Shown: positions 8,804 to 16,236 of the stretch, in pieces | Layout of the letters: each line of letters starts with the position of its first letter | How positions within the stretch are numbered: the first letter of the stretch is position 1 | Source of the DNA: Streptomyces sp. R302 | GTDB taxonomy: Bacteria; Actinomycetota; Actinomycetes; Streptomycetales; Streptomycetaceae | Direction of reading: 5' to 3' | Length of the DNA stretch: 64,000 bases | Assembly: GCF_012927245.1 (NCBI RefSeq) | Contig: NZ_JABBGE010000013.1 | Location: 62,001-126,000, forward strand | Notes under the pieces: model-generated | The model's database searches: none | Told to the model about the DNA's origin: nothing | The model's input: only the letters and a program-made list of their open reading frames with translations | Program-made: the position numbers and the translations under genes

Positions 8804-9145
8804 GTGGCGCAGCGAGTGGTGGTCACCCTCTCCGACGACATCGACGGCGGAGAAGCGGCGGAAACGGTCGCGTTCGGGCTCGACGGGAAGATGTACGAGA
8901 TCGACCTGAATGCTGCCAATGCAAAGAAACTCCGCAAGGCACTCGCGCCCTACCTGGCGGCCGGCCGGAAGCAGACGGGCAAGGCGGCCTCCGGTGTGAC
9001 CGGAACCACCACCGCCTACAAGGTCACCGCTCTCGCCCCCGACCCGGCGGCGGTCCGCGCCTGGGCCCAGTCCAACAAGATGGACGTGCCGGCCCGGGGC
9101 CGCATCCCCAAGCGGGTCTACGAGGCCTTCCGCGAGGCGAGCTGA
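8804..9145 (+). CDS. lsr2: Lsr2 family nucleoid-associated protein (probably the Lsr2-like paralogue)
   Basis: Lsr2 proteins are small actinobacterial xenogeneic silencers that bridge AT-rich DNA. The 113-residue product has an N-terminal beta-rich dimerisation domain (AQRVVVTLSDDIDGG), a linker at about residues 58-72, and a C-terminal DNA-binding domain with the minor-groove RGR hook in PARGRIPK. The GTG at 8804 is chosen over an ATG at 8774 because it follows AGGAAAGGA at good spacing and matches the family N-terminus. Streptomyces carry two such genes; the copy near purSQL is likely the Lsr2-like paralogue (LsrL), judged by synteny only. It is followed by tRNA-Gly genes. Confidence 0.92.
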   Translation: MAQRVVVTLSDDIDGGEAAETVAFGLDGKMYEIDLNAANAKKLRKALAPYLAAGRKQTGKAASGVTGTTTAYKVTALAPDPAAVRAWAQSNKMDVPARGRIPKRVYEAFREAS

Positions 9146-9255
9146 CCGCCGCCTCCCGGGGCCGGTGGAACGGATTTGCGTTCCACCCCCCTTGATCGGC
9201 TAGAGTCTGGATCACGCCGAGGGGCGAGGCCGAAAAGCCGAGTCCCACGCAGCGT

Positions 9256-9327
9256 GCGGGTGTAGTTCAGTAGCAGAACATCCCCCTTCCAGGGGGAAGG
9301 CGCAGTGTGCGATCCCTGTCACCCGCT
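9256..9327 (+). tRNA. tRNA-Gly (anticodon UCC), atypical D and T loops
   Basis: A 72-base cloverleaf with a perfect acceptor stem (GCGGGTG/CACCCGC), D stem GTTC/GAAC, anticodon stem TCCCC/GGGGA, anticodon TCC at 9288-9290 and discriminator T. No CCA is encoded. The D loop AGTAGCA has A where G18 is expected, and the T loop TGCGATC has G at position 55 instead of T. The T stem (CAGTG against CCTGT) is largely unpaired. These changes break the usual G18-psi55 contact and T arm. It may be a non-standard tRNA (see findings), a weakly used translator, or a decaying copy. Confidence 0.85.
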
Positions 9328-9408
9328 CTGCATCACGGTTACCGACCACTCCGGTGGATCAGGTAGAGTGGTGCTCGCACCGCCCGGTGAAAGCCGGTCG
9401 GGAGCAAT

Positions 9409-9481
9409 GCGGACGTGGCTCAGTTGGTAGAGCATCACCTTGCCAAGGTGAGGGTCGCGAGTTCGAATCTCGTCGTCCGCT
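9409..9481 (+). tRNA. tRNA-Gly (anticodon GCC), copy 1
   Basis: A canonical 73-base tRNA: acceptor GCGGACG/CGTCCGC, D arm with GTTGGTAG, anticodon stem TCACC/GGTGA with GCC at 9442-9444, and a normal GTTCGAATC T arm. It has discriminator T and no encoded CCA. It is identical over its length to the copy at 13376. A TAGAGT hexamer at 9364-9369 is a plausible -10 box. A strong terminator follows at 9487. Confidence 0.97.
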
Positions 9482-9486
9482 CAGGG

Positions 9487-9520
9487 AGAAGGACCCGGTT
9501 CTCAGGAACCGGGTCCTTCT
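9487..9520 (+). terminator. Intrinsic terminator after tRNA-Gly
   Basis: A perfect 14-bp stem, AGAAGGACCCGGTT pairing with AACCGGGTCCTTCT around a six-base loop, starts five bases after the tRNA. It belongs to a family of GAAGG-nCCCGG hairpins that follow four of the five tRNA genes in the window. Confidence 0.88.
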
Positions 9521-9523
9521 GCG

Positions 9524-9623
9524 TTTCCGGATCTTCTGCGTTCGGGATCCTCTATGTTTCCGGATCTTCTGGGTTTCCGGATCTTCTGGGTTTCGGGCTC
9601 TCCACGGCTCCGGGCCTTCCGCG
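9524..9623. repeat. Degenerate 17-bp tandem repeat
   Basis: About six units of a 16-17 bp element with consensus TTTCCGGATCTTCTGGG follow the tRNA terminator directly. Units at 9557-9573 and 9574-9590 are identical; the others differ at two to six positions. The array lies between tRNA-Gly and the ABC ATPase gene and has no coding role that can be supported. Confidence 0.75.
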
Positions 9624-9700
9624 ACCCCCATGACATTTGTCAGTACGGGTGATGACACCGCGCACTGCCCTCCGGCCAGGACGGACGGGAGGCTGGAGCC

Positions 9701-10651
9701 ATGACAGCTGAAGCCCAGACACCGGCCATCGAGGCGACCGACCTGAGCCGCACCTACGACGGCGGGTTCGAGGCGGTGCGCGGCATCTCGCTCTCCGTGC
9801 CCCGGGGCGAGGTCTTCGCGCTCCTCGGCACCAACGGCGCCGGCAAGACCTCCACCGTCGAGCTCCTGGAGGGCCTCGCCGCCCCCACCGGCGGCACCGC
9901 CCGCGTCCTCGGCCACGATCCGTACCGGGAGCGCTCCGCCGTCCGCCCGCGCATCGGCGTGATGCTCCAGGAGGGCGGCTTCCCCTCCGACCTCACCGTG
10001 GCCGAGACGGTACGGATGTGGGCCGGCGTCACCAGCGGCGCCCGGCCCGCCGGGGAAGCCCTCGCCGCCGTCGGCCTCGCCGGCCGCGAGAAGGTGCGGA
10101 TCAAGCAGCTGTCCGGCGGCGAGCGCCGCCGCCTCGACCTCGCCTGCGCCCTCCTCGGCCGCCCCGAGGTCCTCTTCCTCGACGAGCCCACCACCGGCCT
10201 CGACGCCGAGGGCCGCCGCGACACCTGGGAGCTCGTCCGCTCCCTGCGCGACCAGGGCACCACCGTCCTCCTCACCACGCACTACCTGGAGGAGGCCGAA
10301 TCGCTCGCCGACCGGCTCGCGATCATGCACGCCGGCCGGATCGTGCTCTCCGGCACGCCCGCCGAGGTCACCGCCGCCCAGCCCGCCCGGATCCGCTTCG
10401 CGCTCCCGGCCGGAGTGCCCGCCGCCCGGCTGCCGCTCGGACTGAAGGCCGCCGAGGACGGCGGCCGGATCGAGATCCGCACCCACGCCCTCCAGGACGA
10501 CCTCACCGCACTCCTCGGCTGGGCCCGCGAGCACGGAGTCCGGCTCGACGGGCTCGACGCCCGCTCCGCCTCCCTCGAAGAGGCCTTCCTCGACATCGCC
10601 TCCCGCACGGAGTCCACCCCCGGCGGCCAGAAGGAGACCGTGACCCGATGA
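9701..10651 (+). CDS. ABC transporter ATP-binding protein (exporter type)
   Basis: A 316-residue ATPase of the ABC-2 drug/lipid exporter type. Walker A is GTNGAGKTS (residues 43-51), the Q-loop lies near residue 90, the signature LSGGE is at 137-141, and Walker B VLFLDEP is at 157-163 with the catalytic Glu162; a switch histidine follows in TTHYLEE. A C-terminal extension of about 90 residues is typical of this group. The stop overlaps the start of the permease gene (ATGA), so the two are coupled. With the downstream histidine kinase and response regulator it forms a sensor-plus-exporter module like those that respond to cell-envelope agents. The substrate is unknown. Confidence 0.93.
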   Translation: MTAEAQTPAIEATDLSRTYDGGFEAVRGISLSVPRGEVFALLGTNGAGKTSTVELLEGLAAPTGGTARVLGHDPYRERSAVRPRIGVMLQEGGFPSDLTVAETVRMWAGVTSGARPAGEALAAVGLAGREKVRIKQLSGGERRRLDLACALLGRPEVLFLDEPTTGLDAEGRRDTWELVRSLRDQGTTVLLTTHYLEEAESLADRLAIMHAGRIVLSGTPAEVTAAQPARIRFALPAGVPAARLPLGLKAAEDGGRIEIRTHALQDDLTALLGWAREHGVRLDGLDARSASLEEAFLDIASRTESTPGGQKETVTR

Positions 10652-11445
10652 GCACGACCACCGCGACCGGCGCCGGCCGGCCCTCCACCACCCTCACCCG
10701 GCTCGCCGCCCTCGGCCGAACCGAGCTGACCCTCCTCGGCCGCAACCGCAACAACCTCTTCATCGCGGCCGCCATGCCGCTGCTGATGATCCTCCTGCTC
10801 CGGTCCTCGCTCAAGGGCGTCGACGAGGCCACCCTCGGCAGCTCCTTCGCCTCCGCCACCCTCATCGGCGGCACCGGCATGGTCCTGCTCCTCGTCGTCT
10901 ACATGAGCCTCACCTCCAGCCTCGTCGCCCGCCGCGAGGAGTTGGTCCTCAAGCGGCTGCGCACCGGCGAGGCCACCGACATGGAGATCCTCACCGGCGC
11001 CGCCCTGCCCGCGACGGCCATCGCCCTCGCCCAGTGCGCGATCCTCACCTTCGGCGGCTTCACGCTGCTCGGCGCAGACGCCCCCGCCCGCCCCGACCTG
11101 CTGGCCCTCGGCCTGGTCGCCGCGATCGTGCTGCTCGCCGGACTCGCCGCCGTCACCACCACCATCACGAGAACGGTCGAGAGCGCCGGCCTCACCACCC
11201 TGCCGCTCTTCCTCGTCTCCTCCTTCGGCTCCGGCCTCTTCGTCCCCCGCGACGCCCTGCCCGGCATGGCCGCCGACCTCGCCGGGCTGCTCCCGCTCAG
11301 CGGCGTCATGGAATTCGTCCGGGCCGGCTGGCTCGGCACCGCCCACGCGGACAGCCTGCTCGGCGCGGCGCTCAATACAGTGGCCTGGGGCGTCCTGACG
11401 GGGTGGGCGGTCCGCCGCTGGTTCCTCTGGGAGCCCCGGCGCTAG
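10648..11445 (+). CDS. ABC-2 type transporter permease
   Basis: A 265-residue integral membrane protein with about six predicted hydrophobic segments (for example NLFIAAAMPLLMILLL, GTGMVLLLVVYMSL and LLALGLVAAIVLLAGLAAV). It has the layout of ABC-2 permeases that pair with a separate ATPase. The ATG at 10648 overlaps the ATPase stop by four bases; the longer open frame upstream is a shadow. It is followed after 34 bases by a histidine kinase gene on the same strand, suggesting a four-gene operon. Export of an antibiotic-like or lipid substrate is inferred from the family only. Confidence 0.9.
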   Translation: MSTTTATGAGRPSTTLTRLAALGRTELTLLGRNRNNLFIAAAMPLLMILLLRSSLKGVDEATLGSSFASATLIGGTGMVLLLVVYMSLTSSLVARREELVLKRLRTGEATDMEILTGAALPATAIALAQCAILTFGGFTLLGADAPARPDLLALGLVAAIVLLAGLAAVTTTITRTVESAGLTTLPLFLVSSFGSGLFVPRDALPGMAADLAGLLPLSGVMEFVRAGWLGTAHADSLLGAALNTVAWGVLTGWAVRRWFLWEPRR

Positions 11446-11479
11446 GACAGGACAGCAGGCCAGGGGGAGAGGGGACGGG

Positions 11480-12742
11480 ATGTCCGCGATGACGGGATGG
11501 TGGTCACGGCGCAGCGTGGCCGGGAAGGTCGAGCTGTACACCCGGTGGACCTTCCACCTCATGGCGCCGGTCGAGCTCCTCGCCCTGGGCAGCGTGCCGC
11601 TGGGCCGGGGGCAGCGGGGCGACCTCGGCCTGGGCGCCACGCTCGGCCTCGTCGGCTGGGTGGTCGCCCACTCCGTGCTCTGCACGGTGGTCGCCTCCCG
11701 CGGCATCGACCACACCTCGGGCACCCGGGACCGGCCCGTCCGGCTGGCCGTCGCGCTCGCGGTCACCACCGCCCTCGCCGACCTCGCCGTCACCGGCCTG
11801 TGGACGGCCGGGGCCCTGTCCGACGGCTCCCTCGTCGCCGCGTTCACCGTCGTCACCTCGGTCTTCACCACCGGTGCGCTCGTCCTCTGCGTGGACCGCG
11901 TGCGGCACATGCTGGGCCTGGTCGCCGGCGTCGCGGCGGTGGCCGCCCTGCCCCTCGTCCTCTTCGGCCGCGTCCCGGAGGGGCTCGTCACCCTGGTCGG
12001 TGTCTTCCTCGCGGGCGGGGGGTACGCCGCGGCCTGCGGCTTCTCCTCCTGGCTCCTGCGGGTCGTCCAGGAGCTGGAGCGGTCCCGCGACCTGAAGGCC
12101 CGGCTCGCCGTCGCCGAGGAGCGGCTCCGCTTCGGCCGCGACCTCCACGACGTCATGGGCCGCAACCTCTCGGTGATCGCGCTCAAGAGCGAGCTGGCCG
12201 TCCAGCTCGCCCGGCGCGGCCGCCCGGAGAGCGTGGACCAGATGGTCGAGGTCCAGCGGATAGCCCAGGAGTCCCAGCGGGAGGTCCGCGAGGTCGTCCG
12301 CGGCTACCGGGAGGCCGATCTGCGGATCGAGCTGGAGGGCGCCCGCGGGGTCCTGGACGCCGCGGGCATCGACTGCGCCGTCGACGCCCCCGCCGTCGAC
12401 CTGCCCGACGGGGTGCAGTCCGCGCTCGGCTGGGTCGTCCGCGAGACGACCACCAACGTGCTGCGGCACGGCGACGCCCGCAACTGCGTGATCACCCTGC
12501 GGCGGACGGCGGACGAGGTACTGCTGACGGTCGAGAACGACGGGGCCGCGATACGGGACGGGGCCGGCGCCCCCGGGCGTACCGGCTCCGGCCTCGCCGG
12601 GCTGCGCGAACGGCTCGGGGCGGTGGACGGCACCCTGGAGGCCGGGCTCGCGGACCCGCACTCCTTCCGCGTCACCGCCCGGGTGCCGCTGGCCGTGCCG
12701 GAACACGCCGGTACCCGACAGGAGAAGGAGACGGTCGCGTGA
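11480..12742 (+). CDS. Sensor histidine kinase (NarL/DesK class, HisKA_3)
   Basis: The 420-residue protein has an N-terminal membrane domain of five or six hydrophobic segments (residues about 25-195), a short coiled region, then a HisKA_3 dimerisation domain with the phosphate acceptor His223 in RDLHDVMGRNL. The HATPase_c domain shows an N box in ETTTNVLRHGD and a G box in GSGLAGLRERLGA. With no large extracellular domain, it is probably an intramembrane-sensing kinase. It overlaps the response regulator by four bases (GTGA). It is expected to phosphorylate that regulator and control the exporter upstream. Confidence 0.93.
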   Translation: MSAMTGWWSRRSVAGKVELYTRWTFHLMAPVELLALGSVPLGRGQRGDLGLGATLGLVGWVVAHSVLCTVVASRGIDHTSGTRDRPVRLAVALAVTTALADLAVTGLWTAGALSDGSLVAAFTVVTSVFTTGALVLCVDRVRHMLGLVAGVAAVAALPLVLFGRVPEGLVTLVGVFLAGGGYAAACGFSSWLLRVVQELERSRDLKARLAVAEERLRFGRDLHDVMGRNLSVIALKSELAVQLARRGRPESVDQMVEVQRIAQESQREVREVVRGYREADLRIELEGARGVLDAAGIDCAVDAPAVDLPDGVQSALGWVVRETTTNVLRHGDARNCVITLRRTADEVLLTVENDGAAIRDGAGAPGRTGSGLAGLRERLGAVDGTLEAGLADPHSFRVTARVPLAVPEHAGTRQEKETVA

Positions 12743-13353
12743 GCGAGCCCGTACGCGTCCTGCTCGCCGACGACGAGCATCTGATCCGGGGCGCGCTCGC
12801 CGCCCTGCTCGCCCTGGAGGACGACCTGGTCGTCGTCGCGGAGGCCGCGACCGGGCCCGAGGCGCTCGCGATGGCGCGCGCCCACCGGCCCGACGTCGCC
12901 GTCCTCGACCTGCAGATGCCGGGGGCGGATGGTGTGACGGTGGCCACATCGATCCGGGACGAACTCCCGGACTGCCGCACGATGATCGTGACCAGCCACG
13001 GCCGCCCCGGCCACCTCAAGCGGGCCCTCGCGGCGGGCGTCCGCGGCTTCGCCCCGAAGACCGTCAGCGCCCAGCGGCTGGCCGAGCTGATCCGTACCGT
13101 GCACGCCGGAAACCGTTATGTGGACCCGGAGTTGGCGGCCGACGCGATCGCCGCCGGGGACTCCCCGCTGACCGCCCGGGAGGCCGAGGTGCTCGAACTC
13201 GCCACCGACGGCGCCCCCGTCGCGGAGATCGCCCGACGGGCCGCACTCTCCCCCGGAACGGTCCGGAACTACCTCTCCTCCGCCGCCGCGAAACTCGGTG
13301 CGGAGAACCGTCACGCGGCAGTGCGTCTCGCGCGCTCCAAAGGTTGGGTATAG
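12739..13353 (+). CDS. LuxR/NarL-family response regulator
   Basis: A 204-residue regulator starting with GTG at 12739. The receiver domain has the acidic pair at residues 11-12, the phospho-acceptor Asp57 in VAVLDLQMP, a threonine-type switch site in IVTSHGR, and the conserved Lys in FAPKTVS. The C-terminal LuxR-type helix-turn-helix runs from SPLTAREAEVLELA to LSPGTVRNYLSSAAAKLG. It is DesR/LiaR-like in layout and is the partner of the preceding kinase. The gene ends 22 bases before the second tRNA-Gly(GCC); a TATAGT element for that tRNA overlaps its last codons. Confidence 0.93.
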   Translation: MSEPVRVLLADDEHLIRGALAALLALEDDLVVVAEAATGPEALAMARAHRPDVAVLDLQMPGADGVTVATSIRDELPDCRTMIVTSHGRPGHLKRALAAGVRGFAPKTVSAQRLAELIRTVHAGNRYVDPELAADAIAAGDSPLTAREAEVLELATDGAPVAEIARRAALSPGTVRNYLSSAAAKLGAENRHAAVRLARSKGWV

Positions 13354-13375
13354 TTAGCAGCGCGCTACGGCGCAT

Positions 13376-13448
13376 GCGGACGTGGCTCAGTTGGTAGAGC
13401 ATCACCTTGCCAAGGTGAGGGTCGCGAGTTCGAATCTCGTCGTCCGCT
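13376..13448 (+). tRNA. tRNA-Gly (anticodon GCC), copy 2
   Basis: Identical to the tRNA at 9409 along all 73 bases, with shared short flanks (ATGC before, CAG after) and a similar hairpin downstream. Anticodon GCC reads GGC and GGU. The two copies form direct repeats around the ABC exporter and two-component genes. Confidence 0.97.
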
Positions 13449-13454
13449 CAGAGT

Positions 13455-13485
13455 GAAGGCCCCGGTTCATCGAACCGGGGCCTTC
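13455..13485 (+). terminator. Intrinsic terminator after tRNA-Gly copy 2
   Basis: A 14-bp perfect stem, GAAGGCCCCGGTTC pairing with GAACCGGGGCCTTC with a three-base loop, seven bases after the tRNA. It is closely related to the hairpin at 9487. Confidence 0.87.
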
Positions 13486-13558
13486 GTCGTGTGCGCGGCC
13501 GGAGGCGCGCCGGAGCCGTACAGGCCCCCAGGGAGGGGACCCGGACGGCTCGGCTCGG

Positions 13559-14467
13559 CTAGAAGCTGTCGGACCAGGACTTGCCGGTCAGCAGCTCGTA
13601 CGCCTCCAGGTACTTGGCGCGGGTGGCGTCCACGATCTCCTGCGGGAGGGGCGGCGGCGGCTGCTCGCTCTTGCGGTCCCAGCCCGAGGCCGGGGAGGTC
13701 AGCCAGTTCCGCACGAACTGCTTGTCGTACGAGGGCTGGGCGCGGCCCGGCTGCCACTGGTCGGCCGGCCAGAAGCGGGAGGAGTCCGGGGTCAGCACCT
13801 CGTCGGCGAGGACCAGGGTCCCGCCGTCGAAGCCGAACTCGAACTTGGTGTCGGCGAGGATGATGCCCCGCTCGCGGGCGATGTCCCGGGCCCGGCCGTA
13901 GACGGCGAGGGTGGTCTGGCGCAGCAGGGCGGCGGTCTCGGCGCCGACCTGACGGGCCACCTCCTCGTAGGAGACGTTCTCGTCGTGGTCGCCGACGGCG
14001 GCCTTGGTCGCCGGGGTGAAGATCGGCGCGGGCAGCTCGGAGCCGTCGGTCAGCCCCTCGGGGAGCGCGAGGCCGCAGACCGTGCGGGACTCGTCGTACT
14101 CGACCAGGCCGGAGCCGGTCAGGTAGCCGCGGGCGACGCACTCGACGGGGATCATGTCGAGGGACTTGCAGACGAGGGTGCGGCCCGCCCAGTCGGCGGG
14201 GGCGCCGGCCGGCAGCTCGGTGGAGAGGACGTGGTGGGGGACCAGGTCGGAGAGCTGGTCGAACCACCACAGGGAGAGCTGGGTGAGGACGCGGCCCTTG
14301 TCCGGGATCTCGGTGGGCAGCACCCAGTCGTACGCGGACATGCGGTCGCTCGCCACCATCACGAGCTCGCCGGCCTCGTTCCGGTACAGGTCACGCACCT
14401 TGCCCGTGTGCAGGTGGGTGAGACCCGGAACCTCGACGGGCTCGGGCTTTTCTACGAATCCGGACAC
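13559..14467 (-). CDS. purC: SAICAR synthase (phosphoribosylaminoimidazole-succinocarboxamide synthase)
   Basis: PurC joins CAIR and aspartate with ATP to give SAICAR. The 302-residue product begins MSGFVEKPEPVEVPGL and shows the conserved GKVRDLY, ASDRMSAYDWVLPTEIPDKG and VECVARGYLTGSG segments, plus a late DEVLTPDSSRFWPA motif that binds aspartate and nucleotide. Length and start match the actinobacterial form. It stands alone on the minus strand, apart from purSQL, purMF and purD. Upstream, near 14481, CTCCGCGTAG is one base from a perfect ten-base palindrome and could be a regulator site. Confidence 0.96.
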   Translation of the reverse strand: MSGFVEKPEPVEVPGLTHLHTGKVRDLYRNEAGELVMVASDRMSAYDWVLPTEIPDKGRVLTQLSLWWFDQLSDLVPHHVLSTELPAGAPADWAGRTLVCKSLDMIPVECVARGYLTGSGLVEYDESRTVCGLALPEGLTDGSELPAPIFTPATKAAVGDHDENVSYEEVARQVGAETAALLRQTTLAVYGRARDIARERGIILADTKFEFGFDGGTLVLADEVLTPDSSRFWPADQWQPGRAQPSYDKQFVRNWLTSPASGWDRKSEQPPPPLPQEIVDATRAKYLEAYELLTGKSWSDSF

Positions 14468-14572
14468 GGTTCCTCCGCGTAGGTTGATCCAGGAACAGTC
14501 CGATTCTCTCGCACATGCGGCCGGGCCGGGTCGCCGGGCCCCTCGCAGCCGCCGGCCGGCGGCTTCTCCTGG

Positions 14573-16045
14573 TCAGTCCCTCTTACAGATGCGGTCGAGG
14601 AGGTTGGCGGTGGCGCGCTGGACGCGGGTGTCGACATGGCCCGGCCGGTCCAGCGCGGGTGACCAGGCGAAGGTGCCGGAGGCGAAGATCCAGGCGCCCG
14701 AGGGTGCCCGGTAGAGGCTGGTCTCCTGGTGGCGCAGCGCCCCGTCGCCGTCCCGATAGGGGGAGTGGGCGAGCAGGATGCGGTTCTCGTGCTCGGGGAG
14801 CGGGGTGCGCGGGAAGTAGCGGTCGGCCTCGCCGGCGACGAGGCCGGGCAGCTCGTCGCCGTCGCCGGCGCCGGTGGCCTCCCAGAGCCAGTGCTCGGCG
14901 TTCCGCACGACGAGCGGGTGCGGTTCGGGCACCCGTCCCGCGTACTGGATGCCGAGGAGCTGCTGCTCGGGGCGGTCGACCTCGCGCCACAGGACGGGGC
15001 GGCCGGGGCCACGGCGCTTGCGGCAGGTCAGCAGCCGGTCCGGCACGCCGGACGGCGAGGGGCCGAGCTCCACCTGCCAGTACATGGTGTTGGCGGAGAG
15101 GAAGACGAGCGAGGTGCCCTGGTCGCGGGCGCGCTCGGCGGCCTTCCGCATCGGCGCCGACCAGTACTCGTCGTGGCCGGGGAAGACCAGGCCCCGGTAG
15201 CGGGTGGGGTCGATCCGGCCGGCGTGCAGGTCGCGGGTCTCGGCGTAGGCGAGGTCGTAGCCGTACCGCTCCGCCCAGCGGATGAAGTCGTAGGCGTGGC
15301 CGACGTGCAGGGGCAGGCCGGCGCCCGCGTACGGCCGGTCGAAGGAGACGGTGGTGGCGGCGTCCTCCTCGCCGAGCAGTCGGCCCTCCTCGTCCCAGGC
15401 GTGGTAGAGGCTGGCGCCGGTGCGGCCGTCCTCCGGGTAGAGGTTGTACGCCTGCCAGGTGAAGTCCGGCAGGACGAGGAGGAGGTCCGCGGGGTGGGAG
15501 TCCCGCACCGTGAAGGGGATGTGGGAGCGGAAGCCGTCGGCGGTGGTGAGGACGGCGACGTACGCGCCGATCGTCCAGTAGCTCGGGACCTGGAGCCGCC
15601 AGGACTGCCACCAGTGGTGGCAGGAGACCGTGCGGTCGGCGGTGAGCGGGGGCGGCTGGACGATCCCGGAGAGCCGGGGACTCGTGGTGATCTTCGCGGC
15701 GCCGTCACCGCCGTAGTGCCCGATCCGGTAGACGTCGACCGAGAACGACTGCGGCGGGTCCACGGTGACGTGGAAGTCGATCGACTCGCCGGGCGCGACG
15801 GCGCCTCCGGAGGCGAAGCCCTTGATCTGCCGGCGCACGTCGTCGGCGGTCCGCGGGCCTCCGGCGCCACCCCCGCCGCCGCCCCCGGCCAGGGTCTCGT
15901 CCGCGTACCAGGGCACCAGCTGCCCCGTGTCGTCGAAGTAGTTGTCCGACCCGCGCAGCCAGGGCAGTGGGCCCTGCCCGAAGGGATCGGAGACGGCGTG
16001 CGCGAGCGCGCCCGACTCCCAGCGCCTGATCTGCTCCGCCCCCAT
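14573..16045 (-). CDS. Protein with N,N-dimethylformamidase beta-subunit-like (DMFA2) domain
   Basis: A 490-residue protein matching the C-terminal domain of N,N-dimethylformamidase large subunit, found in many actinomycete proteins of unknown role. Typical segments are VDVYRIGHYGGDGA, SYWTIGAYVAVL, PDFTWQAYNLYP, VFPGHDEYWS and FLSANTMYW. A glycine run at residues about 53-62 separates the first 45 residues from an Ig-like beta region and then the catalytic-like amidotransferase fold. The in-frame region extends to 16186, but ATG 16045 follows GAGGGAGGG at six bases, so it is preferred. No signal peptide is seen. Whether it is an amidase is not known. Confidence 0.8.
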   Translation of the reverse strand: MGAEQIRRWESGALAHAVSDPFGQGPLPWLRGSDNYFDDTGQLVPWYADETLAGGGGGGGAGGPRTADDVRRQIKGFASGGAVAPGESIDFHVTVDPPQSFSVDVYRIGHYGGDGAAKITTSPRLSGIVQPPPLTADRTVSCHHWWQSWRLQVPSYWTIGAYVAVLTTADGFRSHIPFTVRDSHPADLLLVLPDFTWQAYNLYPEDGRTGASLYHAWDEEGRLLGEEDAATTVSFDRPYAGAGLPLHVGHAYDFIRWAERYGYDLAYAETRDLHAGRIDPTRYRGLVFPGHDEYWSAPMRKAAERARDQGTSLVFLSANTMYWQVELGPSPSGVPDRLLTCRKRRGPGRPVLWREVDRPEQQLLGIQYAGRVPEPHPLVVRNAEHWLWEATGAGDGDELPGLVAGEADRYFPRTPLPEHENRILLAHSPYRDGDGALRHQETSLYRAPSGAWIFASGTFAWSPALDRPGHVDTRVQRATANLLDRICKRD

Positions 16046-16236
16046 GCCGCGCCCTCCCTCGACTCCCCCGGCCGGTGCCAGCGGCTCCTGCCCGCGAGTG
16101 GTGCCCCGGTCAGTGCCACTCCCCAGCACATCACATAACGCACGCGGATCGTCACCGTTCGTCGTGAATCGACAAAGGTGGAACACGACCGTCCGGTAGT
16201 TCGGGCCGATGGAAGGGGCGGATCAGAGGAGGCGGA

